From positions 46,213-110,212 of the forward strand of contig JAPLUU010000015.1 of assembly GCA_026397515.1 (NCBI GenBank): a stretch of 64,000 nt of DNA. The letters run 5' to 3'. The position numbers and the translations under genes are program-made. Numbering within the stretch: position 1 is the first letter of the stretch; each line of letters starts with the position of its first letter. The stretch comes from a candidate division SR1 bacterium. Its GTDB lineage: Bacteria; Patescibacteriota; Gracilibacteria; Absconditabacterales; Absconditicoccaceae. The notes beneath the pieces are model-generated. The model saw nothing but the letters and a program-made list of their open reading frames with translations. It did not search any database and was not told the origin of the DNA. Below are positions 32,803 to 42,109 of the stretch, piece by piece.

Positions 32803-33282
32803 ATGCAAAATTTTGACGAACAAAAAAAAACGTACTACAAAAGAATAATAACATTCATGAAGCACGTAAAAAACGAAAATCCCAATTGGGTAAAAGAAAG
32901 ATTATGGTTTGCTGACTTAAACAATTTCAAACTGGGAGAAAACTTCTATAAAAAAATATTGGAAGCAGAACCAAAATGTCGCAAAAACAAAAGCAAGTTT
33001 AGATTACTATTACAGCAAGCTGAAATTGCAATGGAAAAAGAAGCAATATGCACAAAAACAGAATGCGGATTTCATATAGAAGAAAATATCACAGATCCAA
33101 AAGAACAACAAGAGCACGAATCAGTGCTAGGATATATTTGGTGGTATTATATCTACAAAAACGCAGCTGATGCAAGAGCAATTGGATCACACCAATCAAT
33201 GGAATTGGGGGAAAAACAAAAACTATTTCTTAAACAATTACGACAGATAGAATCTCTTTCATTAGCAACTATAGTACAATAA
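32803..33282 (+). CDS. Hypothetical protein, 159 aa
   Basis: A soluble, mostly helical protein rich in Lys and Glu. It starts MQNFDEQKKTYYKRIITFMK. Three cysteines lie close together (EPKCRKNKSK; AICTKTECGF). An aromatic segment GYIWWYYIYKNAADARA is in the second half. No TGA codon despite five glycines. It has its own leader with a 12-bp inverted repeat and a hairpin downstream. Family not recognised. Confidence 0.7.
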   Translation: MQNFDEQKKTYYKRIITFMKHVKNENPNWVKERLWFADLNNFKLGENFYKKILEAEPKCRKNKSKFRLLLQQAEIAMEKEAICTKTECGFHIEENITDPKEQQEHESVLGYIWWYYIYKNAADARAIGSHQSMELGEKQKLFLKQLRQIESLSLATIVQ

Positions 33283-33301
33283 ACACATTCTTTTCATCTA
33301 A

Positions 33302-33335
33302 AATAAGTCGCATTTTTATGCGACTTATTCTGTTA
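33302..33335. terminator. Hairpin between convergent genes
   Basis: AATAAGTCGCAT-tttt-ATGCGACTTATT, a perfect 12-bp stem (33302-33329) between the 32803 gene and mscL. The following T-run is weak. It probably stops both strands. Confidence 0.7.
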
Positions 33336-33348
33336 TTTATGTGAGTAA

Positions 33349-33642
33349 TTATTTTACCGCAAGAGAAATATGTGCGTATCTGACGATAAGAAAAACTAAG
33401 AAAGCAGTAATGAAAAAATCAATCAATGTAGACATAACCTTACCATAAAGTACTCACTTATAGGAAAGATCTTCTATATGTTTGACTCTAAGTTTTTTCA
33501 AAATAGGTTGCAAAATAAGTGGTGTAATAAGGTCTTCAATAAGTCATTTAATAAGCGCTCACACCTTGGTTGCGATAAGCAATCCTATAGCAATACCAAA
33601 AATATTATACTGAGCAAGAAAAGCCATAAAATCTTTAAACAT
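33349..33642 (-). CDS. mscL: Large-conductance mechanosensitive channel MscL
   Basis: 97 residues with two membrane segments. The first (FGIAIGLLIATKVGALIKGL) carries the pore-lining pattern and is followed by IEDLITPLIL, equivalent to the family's VxDxxMPP region. The second helix is LIDFFITAFLVFLIVRYA. The family is usually 125-150 residues; the periplasmic loop here is short and the C-terminal cytoplasmic helix is missing. It releases osmotic pressure. Confidence 0.82.
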
Positions 33643-33721
33643 AGGTCGGTGTAAAAAATTAAAAACGTAATCAGTGTATCAGATTATATTCTTTTTTCAA
33701 GGAGTTTTTAATAAAGACATA

Positions 33722-33752
33722 GTAAGAAATTTTATATGCGTACATTTCTTAC
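33722..33752. promoter_or_regulatory. Inverted repeat upstream of the DUF5684 gene
   Basis: GTAAGAAAT (33722-33730) and ATTTCTTAC (33744-33752) are exact inverses with 13 bases between, in the leader of the 33839 gene. Possible operator or leader hairpin. Confidence 0.4.
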
Positions 33753-33838
33753 AAAAAGACGCCATAGAATTAATGCTTGAAATTCAAGGTAAATTGGCTA
33801 TTTTAATGTTGTTATATTTTATTTATTTAACAAAAAGT

Positions 33839-34411
33839 ATGAATTTCTCTTTGGAACTTTCATGAGCATTACTCACATGAAACATCAATCCAGAAGCTAT
33901 GAATGGAATGGCTGCAGTAGCAACAGCATTACTCGGATGAATGGCGATGATACGAATGGCTATTATCATAGCGCTTGCCATCTTTATGATTATCTCACGA
34001 TGGAGAGTATTTAATAAAGCATCACTTCCAGGATGGGGAATTTTGATTCCATGTTATAATCGATACCTTATGTTCAAACTTGGAGGACGATCTGGACGAA
34101 ATTTTCTATGGATTTTGATACCACCAGTATTTGTTGTTTTGATGATCATCAATTATTTCAAAATCGCAAAACAATTCTGAAAACATCGGACGTATGGACT
34201 TGGACTTCGATTTATAAAAATCGTTTTCATACCAATCCTCGCATTCGACAATTCAAAATATCTTGGTAAAAAAGTTACTAAGCCAGTTGCAAAAATGATA
34301 GTTACACCAGCTAGTAAAGCTCCCGTAAAAGCTGTAGCAAAAAAAGTTATCAAGAAAGCACCAGCTAAAAAAGTAGTTAAAAAAGTAAAAACACTGATCA
34401 AAAAGAAATAA
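33839..34411 (+). CDS. DUF5684-type membrane protein with Lys/Ala/Pro tail
   Basis: 190 residues. After a hydrophobic helix (MIRMAIIIALAIFMIISRWR) comes the DUF5684 core SLPGWGILIPCYNRYLMFKL, then LWILIPPVFVVLMIINYFKI and the ending FIPILAFDNSKYLGKK. The last 55 residues are a low-complexity basic tail (KAPVKAVAKKVIKKAPAKK) like histone H1 or ribosomal tails, unusual for this family. The frame is open further upstream, but this ATG gives the family-like start. Function unknown. Confidence 0.75.
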
Positions 34412-34429
34412 GAATGTAGATTAAAAATA

Positions 34430-34463
34430 AAAAACGTTGGGCATAGACTCAGCGTTTTTTTAG
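34430..34463 (+). terminator. Intrinsic terminator
   Basis: AACG...TGGG-cataga-CTCAGCGTT imperfect hairpin followed by seven T after the DUF5684 gene. Confidence 0.65.
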
Positions 34464-34507
34464 TATTCAGATTGATTTTTTAAAGGAAATATATATAGTA
34501 ATTGTAT

Positions 34508-34862
34508 GGGGATGCTCTGGATTTGATAGGAGGATTCCATATGTATCGACGGCCACTCTTCGACGAACGTACCGAAATAAAACAATCGTTCATTCAAAAA
34601 TGCTAAAACATTAAACAGAGCTTTTGCTCTCGTACCTAGCTACAGCCTAGCTGCCTAGTGACGTATCATCCTCGTTGTGTGACTCCTACTAGCCACGAGG
34701 CGACCAAGTAGGTAACCCCGTTCACTTCGGTGGACAACGTTGTTATGGTAAAAACCTATGCCTGTTTATTGGCTACTGTATCCTGACATAATAAAATAAA
34801 CTATCGTGGTAGATATCGTTATGTATGCCTTTTAGACATGGGTTCGAACCCCATCATCTCCA
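34508..34862 (+). ncRNA. ssrA: Transfer-messenger RNA (tmRNA)
   Basis: About 355 bases. The 5' end GGGGATG pairs with CATCTCC at the 3' end. The T-arm ACATGGG-TTCGAAC-CCCAT lies just before. The tag reading frame starts with GCT at 34602 and encodes AKTLNRAFALVPSYSLAA, ending at TAG (34656), the usual hydrophobic LAA degradation tag. TAG is followed directly by TGA, which is not a stop in this code. Pseudoknot-like repeats follow (CCTCGTTGTG...CCACGAGG). Rescues stalled ribosomes together with SmpB (838-1293). Confidence 0.95.
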
Positions 34863-34889
34863 AATCATGAGAATTAGTTTGAACTATAT

Positions 34890-34917
34890 AAAAAATCTCC
34901 CTAACGGAGATTTTTTG
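34890..34917 (+). terminator. Terminator of ssrA
   Basis: AAAAATCTCC-ctaac-GGAGATTTTTT hairpin, 28 bases after the mature 3' end. Confidence 0.88.
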
Positions 34918-34994
34918 ATTACTATTGGAATTGATTTACGAGAGATATACACTATATATCTACATATTTTAACACATATACGCTCAATGACATA

Positions 34995-35693
34995 ATGAAA
35001 AAATACCTATTGATCAGTATCTTAGCTCTAGTAAGTCTGACAGGGATATTCTGTACAACAAACGCTAAAACATATACAACGCCAAGCAAAAAATATGTTG
35101 CACTGACGTTTGATGATGGCCCTAATGAAAATACCACTCCCCTATTACTAGACATCCTCAAAGCAAAAAATGTACACGCTACATTTTTGTTGATAGGACA
35201 AAATATACAACAATGTTCTGGTATCGTACAACGTATATATAACGAATGACATATGATAGGAAACCACACATGGGATCATATAGTATTACAATGATTATCT
35301 ACAAGAAAGATTATTACGGAAGTACAAAAAACACAGAAGATAATAAAAAAATTCACATGATATACGCCAATAATAGTAAGGCCTCCTTATGGCGCACAAA
35401 ACGGGAAAATACTAAATATATTGGGAAGATATCATCTTGCATCATTACAATGGTCTTTGGATAGTAATGATTGGGAATTACCTTCCAGTGAAAAATTAGT
35501 CCAAAATATCATGGACAACATACAACCGTGAAAAATTATTTTGATGCATGATACATTGACGGGGACCGTACAGGCGATGTGAAATATCATAGATGCAATA
35601 CAAAAAAGTGGATATACTATAGTAACCGTTAGTGAGTTATTATGAGGACCCAAATACATCCATCCAGGAAGCATATATCGTAAAGGACAATAG
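34995..35693 (+). CDS. Secreted polysaccharide deacetylase
   Basis: 232 residues, NodB homology domain. Signal peptide or anchor: MKKYLLISILALVSLTGIFC. Motif 1 is TFDDGPNE, motif 2 HTWDH (the two metal-binding His), motif 3 RPPYG, and LMHDT carries the motif-5 His. These enzymes remove N- or O-acetyl groups from peptidoglycan, chitin-like or exopolysaccharides outside the membrane. A Cys at residue 20 might be lipidated, but no good lipobox is seen. TGA glycines include the one in NEGHMIGN. Confidence 0.92.
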
Positions 35694-35718
35694 AATAAGA
35701 AAAAAATAACATATTCAG

Positions 35719-35749
35719 TTGACTTTTAAAAACAAATTTTTAATAATAT
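35719..35749 (+). promoter_or_regulatory. Promoter for the 37-aa peptide gene
   Basis: TTGACT at 35719-35724 followed by the TA-rich -10 region TAATAATAT near 35741-35749, 26-34 bases before the ATG at 35775. Confidence 0.55.
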
Positions 35750-35774
35750 TGTTCACTCTAATTAATATAGATAT

Positions 35775-35888
35775 ATGAAAAAAGTACAACAAAAAAGTTT
35801 TCTTACTGCGGTATTAAACCGATTGAGAAAAGACTCTGCTAAACCAGAGAACTGGAACGGCCCATTGGGGAATTGGAGAAAATGTTAG
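35775..35888 (+). CDS. 37-aa peptide, possible modified-peptide precursor
   Basis: A short gene with its own promoter and a strong terminator 21 bases after the TAG, so it looks expressed. The first 24 residues are basic and helical (MKKVQQKSFLTAVLNRLRKD), like a leader. The end is distinctive: two Trp, three Asn, two Gly and a terminal Cys in NWNGPLGNWRKC. No TGA codon. An MFS transporter gene (convergent) and a radical SAM/SPASM enzyme lie within 2.5 kb. It could be a RiPP precursor, a regulatory peptide or a small housekeeping protein. No homologue recognised. Confidence 0.5.
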   Translation: MKKVQQKSFLTAVLNRLRKDSAKPENWNGPLGNWRKC

Positions 35889-35903
35889 GGTATTTACCTA
35901 CAA

Positions 35904-37124
35904 TTAAGACCTTTGTTGATTCAACAAAGGCTTTTTTTTAATATGAAGAATTTTTCTTCATAAAAATATATTAGCAATCAAAATAATAGATCATATTATC
36001 AACAATGCATAATTTACACCTAAAAAAGATACAGCTTGCTTTAATATAGTTGCATATAAAGCAAATAGAGAAAAAATGATAGATCTTGTTGTTGCTACTG
36101 CTATACCACCACTTTGTTCAACTAAAATATGATTCCATGATGTCTGCCAGAATCATTCAAAAAATTCCATTAAGATAAAAACAATCCAAATAAACACCCA
36201 GGATTGAAAGAAATATCATACTATAATAAGTAATAATCATTGAGCAACTGTTCACAAAACCCAAGTAAGATTATAACTATATTTTTCTCCTATTTTGTAA
36301 ATAAATTTAGAACTGATCATAAATGCAATGGTACCTCACATAACGATAAATCCAGAATACCAATCTGGCATTCACTTAGTAGCTAAGGTAGGAAGCAATA
36401 TTATCGTAAAAAATGATGCACTACTAGAAAGAGAACGATATAACAAAAGCGTTTTAAGATTGGTATTGGTTCGGATATTTATGATTGCTGTCTTGGCAAC
36501 AAAAATATTCTCTTTAATCATGCGTGCAAATGATCATATCCTTGCTCTAATAACCTGCACTTCTACTATTTTATATTGCAAGATAATAAGTATACCAGCA
36601 AATATGACATCAAGAATAGCCAAAATAGTATATCACGTACCATGAAAATATTTAAGCATAAGTGATGCTAGTACAGGAGTAATAAATCAGGCCAGCTGTT
36701 GAAGAAAAAGATTATTACCAAAAACCTTTCAGAATCATTGTTGATTTCACAATATTTTAAGATTTTCATCGATAAAGGCTTGTTCTGTTCAACTCCAAAA
36801 ACAAAAATATAAAGCAGAAAAGAAAGAAGCGATAATAAATCACCACAAATGAGGAAAAAAAAGTATACATAATGCACCCAAAAAATTGGATATCACAGAT
36901 ATCATCAATGATTTTTTCCTACCCATAGTATCAGCAAAGGCAGACGTTGGTATTTCAAAAATCCATGTAACAAGAGTGAATACATTAGACACGATGACTA
37001 TTTCCATAATAGACAATCATGTATACGTATAAAAAATCTCTATGATAGGAACAAGAAAGGTTATTCAGGCAAAAAAATTTACCCATTGTGTAATTTTTAT
37101 ATTTCTCTTAGCGGTAGCTTCCAT
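35904..37124 (-). CDS. MFS transporter
   Basis: 406 residues with about twelve membrane segments. The MFS signature is IPTSAFADTMGRKKSLMISV (residues about 60-79). The central loop and second half are degenerate, as in many small-molecule exporters. It starts at ATG 37124 (MEATAKRNIK); the frame is closed by TAA just upstream. The end runs into the convergent terminator of the 37-aa peptide gene. It is divergent from the radical SAM gene with 150 bases between, so shared regulation is possible. Substrate unknown. Confidence 0.82.
35910..35939 (+). terminator. Terminator of the 37-aa peptide gene
   Basis: CCTTTGTTGA-t-TCAACAAAGG (35910-35930) followed by C and eight T. Confidence 0.88.
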
Positions 37125-37188
37125 ACAACAATATAAATACAAAAAACATTAGTATTAATATAGATTTCACAGGTCCAATCAACGACAA

Positions 37189-37206
37189 AATAAATAATTA
37201 TTTATT
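37189..37206. promoter_or_regulatory. 18-bp palindrome between MFS and radical SAM genes
   Basis: AATAAATAATTATTTATT is a perfect palindrome. It is followed at 37204-37228 by a second inverted pair, ATTGATT and AATCAAT. It lies between two divergent starts (37124 and 37275) and could be an operator acting on both. AT-richness makes chance occurrence possible. Confidence 0.4.
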
Positions 37207-37274
37207 GATTTAAAAGAAAGAATCAATATATTATACAAAAACAAAAACAAATGTAAATAAAACATAAAAATTAT

Positions 37275-38339
37275 ATGAACAATAAAAAAGGATTTTCTAT
37301 ACAGCTAAAACCTGTAGGAGCAACATGCAACCTTGACTGCGGATATTGCTATATGGCACCATTCCATACCAAGGAATTTAATCGTATGTCATTCGAAACA
37401 CTAGAAAAACTGATAAGCACAACCATGACCAACAGCGACAAAGTCTATTTCAGTTGGCATGGAGGAGAACCTATGCTTGCAGGACTTCCATTCTTCGAAA
37501 AAGCTGTAGAATTAATGGCTAAATACAAGCAGCCAAAGCAGCTTATCGGGAATACAATCCAGACTAACGCAACGCTAATCACCAGAGAATTTGCAAAGTT
37601 CTTTAAAAAACACAACTTTGTAGTAAGCGTAAGTCTTGATGGACCAGAAAAAATTCATGATTTGCATAGAACATATACAAACAAATCAGGAAGTTTCCAA
37701 AAGGTAATGGAGGGAATTAATATCCTAAAAGAAGAAGGTATACAACCTGCTATTATTATCACAGTTACCAAAGATGGTTTAGCTCACTGCGAAGAAACAT
37801 TTGATTTTATTATCAAACAGGGATTTAAAGTAATCAAGTATAACCCAGTATTTGATAATAAGGATTTTGTGTACAGCATAGATAATACCGAATGGTTCGA
37901 ATACATGAAAAAGGTACTCTACCTATGGATAGAGATGGACGATCCTACTATATCAATAAGAGAAATAGAAGAAATATTGGAGTGGATTAACCAGAAAAAA
38001 CTCAACCTGTGCTCAGGTGACGAAAGTTGTTTACAATGGATATCAATAGATCCTAATGGAGATTTATATCCTTGCGAATACTTAAGATCAAGAATATCAT
38101 ATGGTAATATTTATGATATAGATCTGACATCTATCAGAGAAACACCAGAATACAAACAGTTTCTCTATTCGTTTCTCAATGTACCGGAAAAATGCAAAAA
38201 CTGCGAATATTATGCTATGTGTGGCAATGGTTGTCCAGCAAACAGAATCAAAGATGGACAATTAACAATAGATGGACAATTCGTCTATTGTGAACAAAGA
38301 AAAAAGCTATACGAAGAGTTGCTACTAATACTTTCATAG
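37275..38339 (+). CDS. Radical SAM/SPASM peptide-modifying enzyme (anSME-like)
   Basis: 354 residues. The radical SAM cluster site is CNLDCGYCY (Cys18, Cys22, Cys25). FSWHGGEPMLAG and NTIQTNATLI are typical of anaerobic sulfatase-maturase-like enzymes. The C-terminal SPASM domain has LCSGDESCLQW, PCEYLRS and CKNCEYYAMCGNGCPANR, enough Cys for two auxiliary FeS clusters. Such enzymes oxidise or cross-link residues in peptides or proteins. None of about 21 glycines uses TGA, unlike most neighbours, which may mean recent arrival. No sulfatase is seen in the window. Confidence 0.88.
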   Translation: MNNKKGFSIQLKPVGATCNLDCGYCYMAPFHTKEFNRMSFETLEKLISTTMTNSDKVYFSWHGGEPMLAGLPFFEKAVELMAKYKQPKQLIGNTIQTNATLITREFAKFFKKHNFVVSVSLDGPEKIHDLHRTYTNKSGSFQKVMEGINILKEEGIQPAIIITVTKDGLAHCEETFDFIIKQGFKVIKYNPVFDNKDFVYSIDNTEWFEYMKKVLYLWIEMDDPTISIREIEEILEWINQKKLNLCSGDESCLQWISIDPNGDLYPCEYLRSRISYGNIYDIDLTSIRETPEYKQFLYSFLNVPEKCKNCEYYAMCGNGCPANRIKDGQLTIDGQFVYCEQRKKLYEELLLILS

Positions 38340-38362
38340 AATAATAAAAGCACACAAAACAT

Positions 38363-38394
38363 AACTTTGGTATATTTTACCAAAGTTTTTTTTA
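38363..38394. terminator. Bidirectional terminator
   Basis: AACTTTGGTA-tattt-TACCAAAGTT (38363-38387) with a T-run on the plus side and AAAA-rich sequence before it. It ends the radical SAM transcript and overlaps the end of the convergent ABC-F gene. Confidence 0.85.
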
Positions 38395-40254
38395 TATTTT
38401 TTGGAAGGCTGTATCAACATTATTGAACACCCTCAATTGTTTATCTTTTATAAGCCAAATTTTATTAGATACATTTTCCAAAAGATCCCTATCATGAGAA
38501 ACAATAAGAGCAACTCAAGAAAAATCAATGATCATATTACTCATAGCCTCCTTACTAGAGATATCCAAATGATTAGTAGGTTCATCCATGATCAAAACAT
38601 GGGGATTTTGCATAATCATTTTAGCCAAAGCAACCTTGGATCTCTCTCATCATGAAAGCGTAGAAATTTTTTGATACACCTTATCTCCAAAAATCAATAA
38701 AGAAGCAAGCATGTTTCTTATTTGACCATCATTCATATCATTGATTCATGAAAGTTCAGATAATATATCATTATCAAAATTTAATTCTTCAGCAATCTGA
38801 GAATAATATCATATTTTGACTTTTCCATGTACGTCTATAGTTCAATGCAAAGGAGGTAATTCACCAATAATAGACTTTAATAAAGTGGTCTTTCCTACTC
38901 CATTTTTACCAATGATTCATATTTTATCATGTTTGTATACAGAGAGATCATCACGTATACTAAATAATTTCATACCCTCATATCCAACATCTACATGAGA
39001 AAAATTAATGACATTTTGAGGTATATTTTCTTTACTATCTATTTTGATATTTTTCACTTTTTTTTCATCTGTCGGTTTAAAAATTCTTTCAAGTTTTTCC
39101 AAACGTTTAATTCTAGTTTTTACAGCACCTACCTTAGATTTTCTTGCTTTATTTTTATTAATAAATTCCTTTTGTTTTTTGATATATTCTGTTTGTTCTT
39201 CATATTTTTTTTCATGCAATTCCATATTTGTAATTTTTTCTTCCATATAATCATCATAATCACCATGATATGAAGTAATCTTTCCATCAGCAAGTTCTCG
39301 TATATTTTGAAATACAGAATTGATAAATGTTTTGTCATGAGTAATACATACAATTCATTTTTTCCACTTTTTAAGAAAGTTTTCTAAAAAAACTATTCAT
39401 TCTATATCTAGGTGATTGGTTGGTTCATCAAGTAAAAGGACATCAACTCACTGCAAAACAAATTTGGCTATCTGTATTTTAGTTTTTTCTCATCACGACA
39501 ATTGATTGATATTCATATCCAGATGATGATCGGAAAATCAGAAATATTTCAATATTTCACATTGCATTTCATATTTTTTATACCCATCATTCATACTCAA
39601 TCTTTCTAAGACATCGCTTTGTTCATAGATAAGATCATAAATTTCATCTCATGCCGTAGCCATCAAATCACCTATTTCATCTAATCTTTTAATATCCTTA
39701 GTAATTTCAGGAAATGTAGATTCCATTTCTTCTCTCAATGATAATAATTCATCACGTCGATAAAAATCCTGAGAAAGATATCATATTTTCAATCATTTAC
39801 ATTTTAAAATTTCTCATTGATCAACATCATCCATACCAGCAAAAAGCCTAAATAATGTAGTTTTACCGGTACCATTACTTCATATAAGAGCTATCTTATC
39901 ATTATAATTGATCGTAATATTTACATCGTTGAAAAGTTGGGTATCTCAAATAGATTTAGACAATCATTTAATGGTATATATTGATCCCACAGGAGGAGTA
40001 GAATTCATCAAAAGGTATTCAGGAATATTTTGCAATGAATATTTTTTTGTATCTTTTTGATCAAGTGTCAGTCACAATTCATCTTGTATATATATTTTAA
40101 ACAATTCAAGGTCATCTTTTGTTAGATGCTTTTTCTTAGGAGATCACAAAAAATCATTACAAAAAATATCTAATAATTTTTTGCCGTAATTATCAGTAAT
40201 AGTATCTAATTTTTTTAATATTTCTGTAAGTTCTTGTTGTAATATCTTATCCAT
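38392..40254 (-). CDS. ABC-F family ATPase with N-terminal extension
   Basis: 620 residues, two ABC cassettes and no membrane segments. Walker A sites: GSNGTGKTT and GKNGVGKTT. Signatures: [13 protein letters not shown] and [13 protein letters not shown]. Walker B/EQ2-type [11 protein letters not shown] and [11 protein letters not shown]. About 90 residues precede the first cassette ([20 protein letters not shown]), not usual for EttA or Uup. The inter-cassette linker is rich in Lys and Glu ([16 protein letters not shown]). ABC-F proteins bind the ribosomal E site and relieve stalled translation or give antibiotic protection. Subtype unassigned. Confidence 0.88.
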
Positions 40255-40374
40255 AATACACATACAAATAAACTATTGGAATATATAATAAAATACAAAA
40301 ATAAGTCAATGTATTTATATATTTTATAAGAAAAATAGAAAATGGTATCATATAGCCAAAAGAATACTAGAGAA

Positions 40375-40400
40375 AAAACCCTGCCTGGCAGAGTTTTTTT
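40375..40400. terminator. Intrinsic terminator
   Basis: AAAACCCTGC-ctg-GCAGAGTTTT hairpin with one mismatch, A-run before and T-run after; it serves the minus-strand 40420 gene and possibly both strands. Confidence 0.65.
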
Positions 40401-40419
40401 TAGTATATTTTTTCACTGA

Positions 40420-40608
40420 TTATCTAGAACGAGCAGCGTGTTTTCTGATGGCAGGTTGTCCACCTCATGATTTTCCTTTAGATCAGAACTTATTAAACTG
40501 TGGATTATTATAGACAAAGGGTTTTGGTTGTACAATAGGTACAAAAGGTTTTTTTTCGGGTAAAGGATTTTCTGGTAATTTTTTCTGTGGTTCTTTAGCT
40601 TCGGCCAT
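40420..40608 (-). CDS. Small Pro/Lys-rich protein, 62 aa
   Basis: Starts MAEAKEPQKKLPENPLPEKK and runs through a Pro/Phe-rich part (PFVPIVQPKPFVYNNPQFNK) into a Gly/Lys C-terminus (GSKGKSGGGQPAIRKHAARS), where several Gly are TGA. It is probably disordered and basic, like a nucleic-acid- or ribosome-associated protein. An in-frame GTG at 40683 would add 25 residues including a hydrophobic stretch, but overlaps the nuclease gene. The ATG at 40608 gives the more natural product. Family not recognised. Confidence 0.6.
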
Positions 40609-40672
40609 GATGATGCTTGTAAATGATAAAAGTAAGTAAAATATAATGAAATGTTTGTGATAAAACAAGAGG

Positions 40673-40945
40673 TTATTTAGCACTAGGAGATTTTCTTCTT
40701 GGCTTTTTAGACACTAACGCTTCTTTTTTTGCTTTACCTATTCTTTTGATTGTATACTCTAATTTTGCTGCTTCATTTCTATTTTTCATTCTTTTATTCC
40801 ACACTAATACCACAGGACGCCTAACCTTGGTATATTTTGCTCAGACCTTGGAAGTGTTATGATCAGAAATCCTTTTTTCCAGATCTTTTGCAATACCCGT
40901 ATACAAGGTATCGTCGTTACATCTGACTATATAGACCGATCGCAT
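40673..40945 (-). CDS. GIY-YIG domain nuclease (UPF0213-like)
   Basis: 90 residues. VYIVRCNDDTLYTGIAKDLEKR holds the two strands of the GIY-YIG core (here VYI and YTG), and RISDHNTSKVGAKYTKVRRP with VVLVWNKRMKNRNEAAKLEY matches the YhbQ/UPF0213 family. The C-terminus is strongly basic. This family is usually 80-100 residues and has no settled role; some members nick DNA. Confidence 0.9.
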
Positions 40946-40980
40946 TGAAAATATAAAAAATAAAAAAATAAAAAATCATT

Positions 40981-41022
40981 CATTATTCACTATTCATTAT
41001 TCACTATTCATTATTCACTATT
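40981..41022. repeat. Tandem repeat, 14 bp x 3
   Basis: Three exact copies of CATTATTCACTATT. The last one overlaps the stop and final codons of the minus-strand exonuclease gene, so its C-terminus (NSE) is encoded by the repeat. Confidence 0.85.
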
Positions 41023-41613
41023 AGTTAAATTAATATGTCCTCTCTTTGCCAATTCTAGAAAACAATCTTTTGTCGCTTCAATATCAGCCATCGCATCATG
41101 TGCATTTTCAATTTCTTTATCAAAGAGATGAGAATATAATAGTCCCAATCTTGGTCTTTTCTTTGGTAAGTCTGAAATATGTCCGATATCTTTCATCGTA
41201 CAAAATGTTTTACAGGTATTCCAATCGCGAAGTATTCAAATCCTTTCACAATCTTGTTGTAGCATCCTGATATCAAATGAAATATTATGTCCAATAATAT
41301 GGTCGGATTTGTCTATATAGGTAAGAAAATGATCTATATAACTATCGATATATCAATATTTTGCCACCATAGATTTACTGATACCATGGACTCTTTGTGC
41401 AAAGAAATTTATCTTGGTAGTGATATTCATATATTGATTGATTCTGATTTCTTCATGGAAATTTTTTCCATCAAAGGTTCCGTATATGGCAGCGAACTGA
41501 AGAATCTGATCTGTCACCGAAAGTCAGGTCGTTTCCGTATCGATAAAAAGCAGTGAAATATTTTTTTTATGTTTAGGCATACCTGGAAAGCGATAAATAA
41601 ATGCAGAAAGCAT
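41011..41613 (-). CDS. 3'-5' exonuclease, DNA polymerase III epsilon type
   Basis: 200 residues, DEDDh family. ExoI motif FIDTETTGLS (about residues 24-33), ExoII HNISFDIRMLQQD, ExoIII HDAMADIEATKD. It could be the proofreading subunit or a stand-alone RNase T/DnaQ-like enzyme. The start at 41613 gives MLSAFIYRFPG; a second ATG at 41580 (MPKHKKNIS) fits the family length equally well. The 14-bp tandem repeat overlaps its 3' end. Confidence 0.9.
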
Positions 41614-41765
41614 ATAGTAAATAATATAGTGAAACAAATCAATAGAGATAGAGAAGAAAAAACCATAAAAAATGGTAATTACGATTCACTTGCTTATTGA
41701 TAGATTATATGTATAACTCTCATTGAGTTAAGTACTCAAATTTTATTATTTTTTTTCAAACTACA

Positions 41766-41963
41766 ATGACTACAGGTACAGTAAAGTTTTTCAACACAGT
41801 AAAAGGATTCGGTTTTATCACTCCTGATAATGGTGAAAAGGATGTATTCGTACATATGTCTGGATTAAGAGAAGGAGTTGTTATAGCTGAAAATGACAAA
41901 GTTCAATATGAAACTGAAGAAGGTCCAAAAGGAACTAACGCGATAAATGTAGAAAAAATCTAG
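41766..41963 (+). CDS. Cold-shock protein (CspA family)
   Basis: 65 residues. The RNA-binding motifs GTVKFFNTVKGFGFITP (RNP1) and KDVFVHMSGL (RNP2) are intact. It binds single-stranded RNA and acts as an RNA chaperone. The 5' leader is about 60 bases, with the inverted pair TTGAGTtaagTACTCAA just upstream (41723-41740). None of its glycines is TGA, in keeping with a highly expressed gene. A strong terminator follows. Confidence 0.96.
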   Translation: MTTGTVKFFNTVKGFGFITPDNGEKDVFVHMSGLREGVVIAENDKVQYETEEGPKGTNAINVEKI

Positions 41964-41996
41964 TCTAAATATACCTATATTTTGTATGTAGATTTC

Positions 41997-42034
41997 AAAA
42001 ATCACCTCTGTAGCGATACGGGGTGATTTTTTTA
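41997..42034 (+). terminator. Terminator of the cold-shock gene
   Basis: AAAAATCACC...GGTGATTTTTTT stem with a 15-base loop, 33 bases after the stop. Confidence 0.82.
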
Positions 42035-42050
42035 TAGGAAAAATAAAGGA

Positions 42051-42078
42051 TTGACTTTACTGATAATATATATATAAC
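42051..42078 (+). promoter_or_regulatory. Promoter for the 42110 gene
   Basis: TTGACT (42051-42056), 16-base spacer, TATAAC (42073-42078). Confidence 0.6.
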
Positions 42079-42109
42079 TTTATTAAAACAAAAAAACAGA
42101 ATAAAAAAT

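Noticed and set aside
37275..38339. Assigning the radical SAM enzyme as a sulfatase maturase
   Set aside because: The core resembles anSME, but no sulfatase lies in the window and SPASM enzymes of this shape also modify peptides, so I kept the general call.
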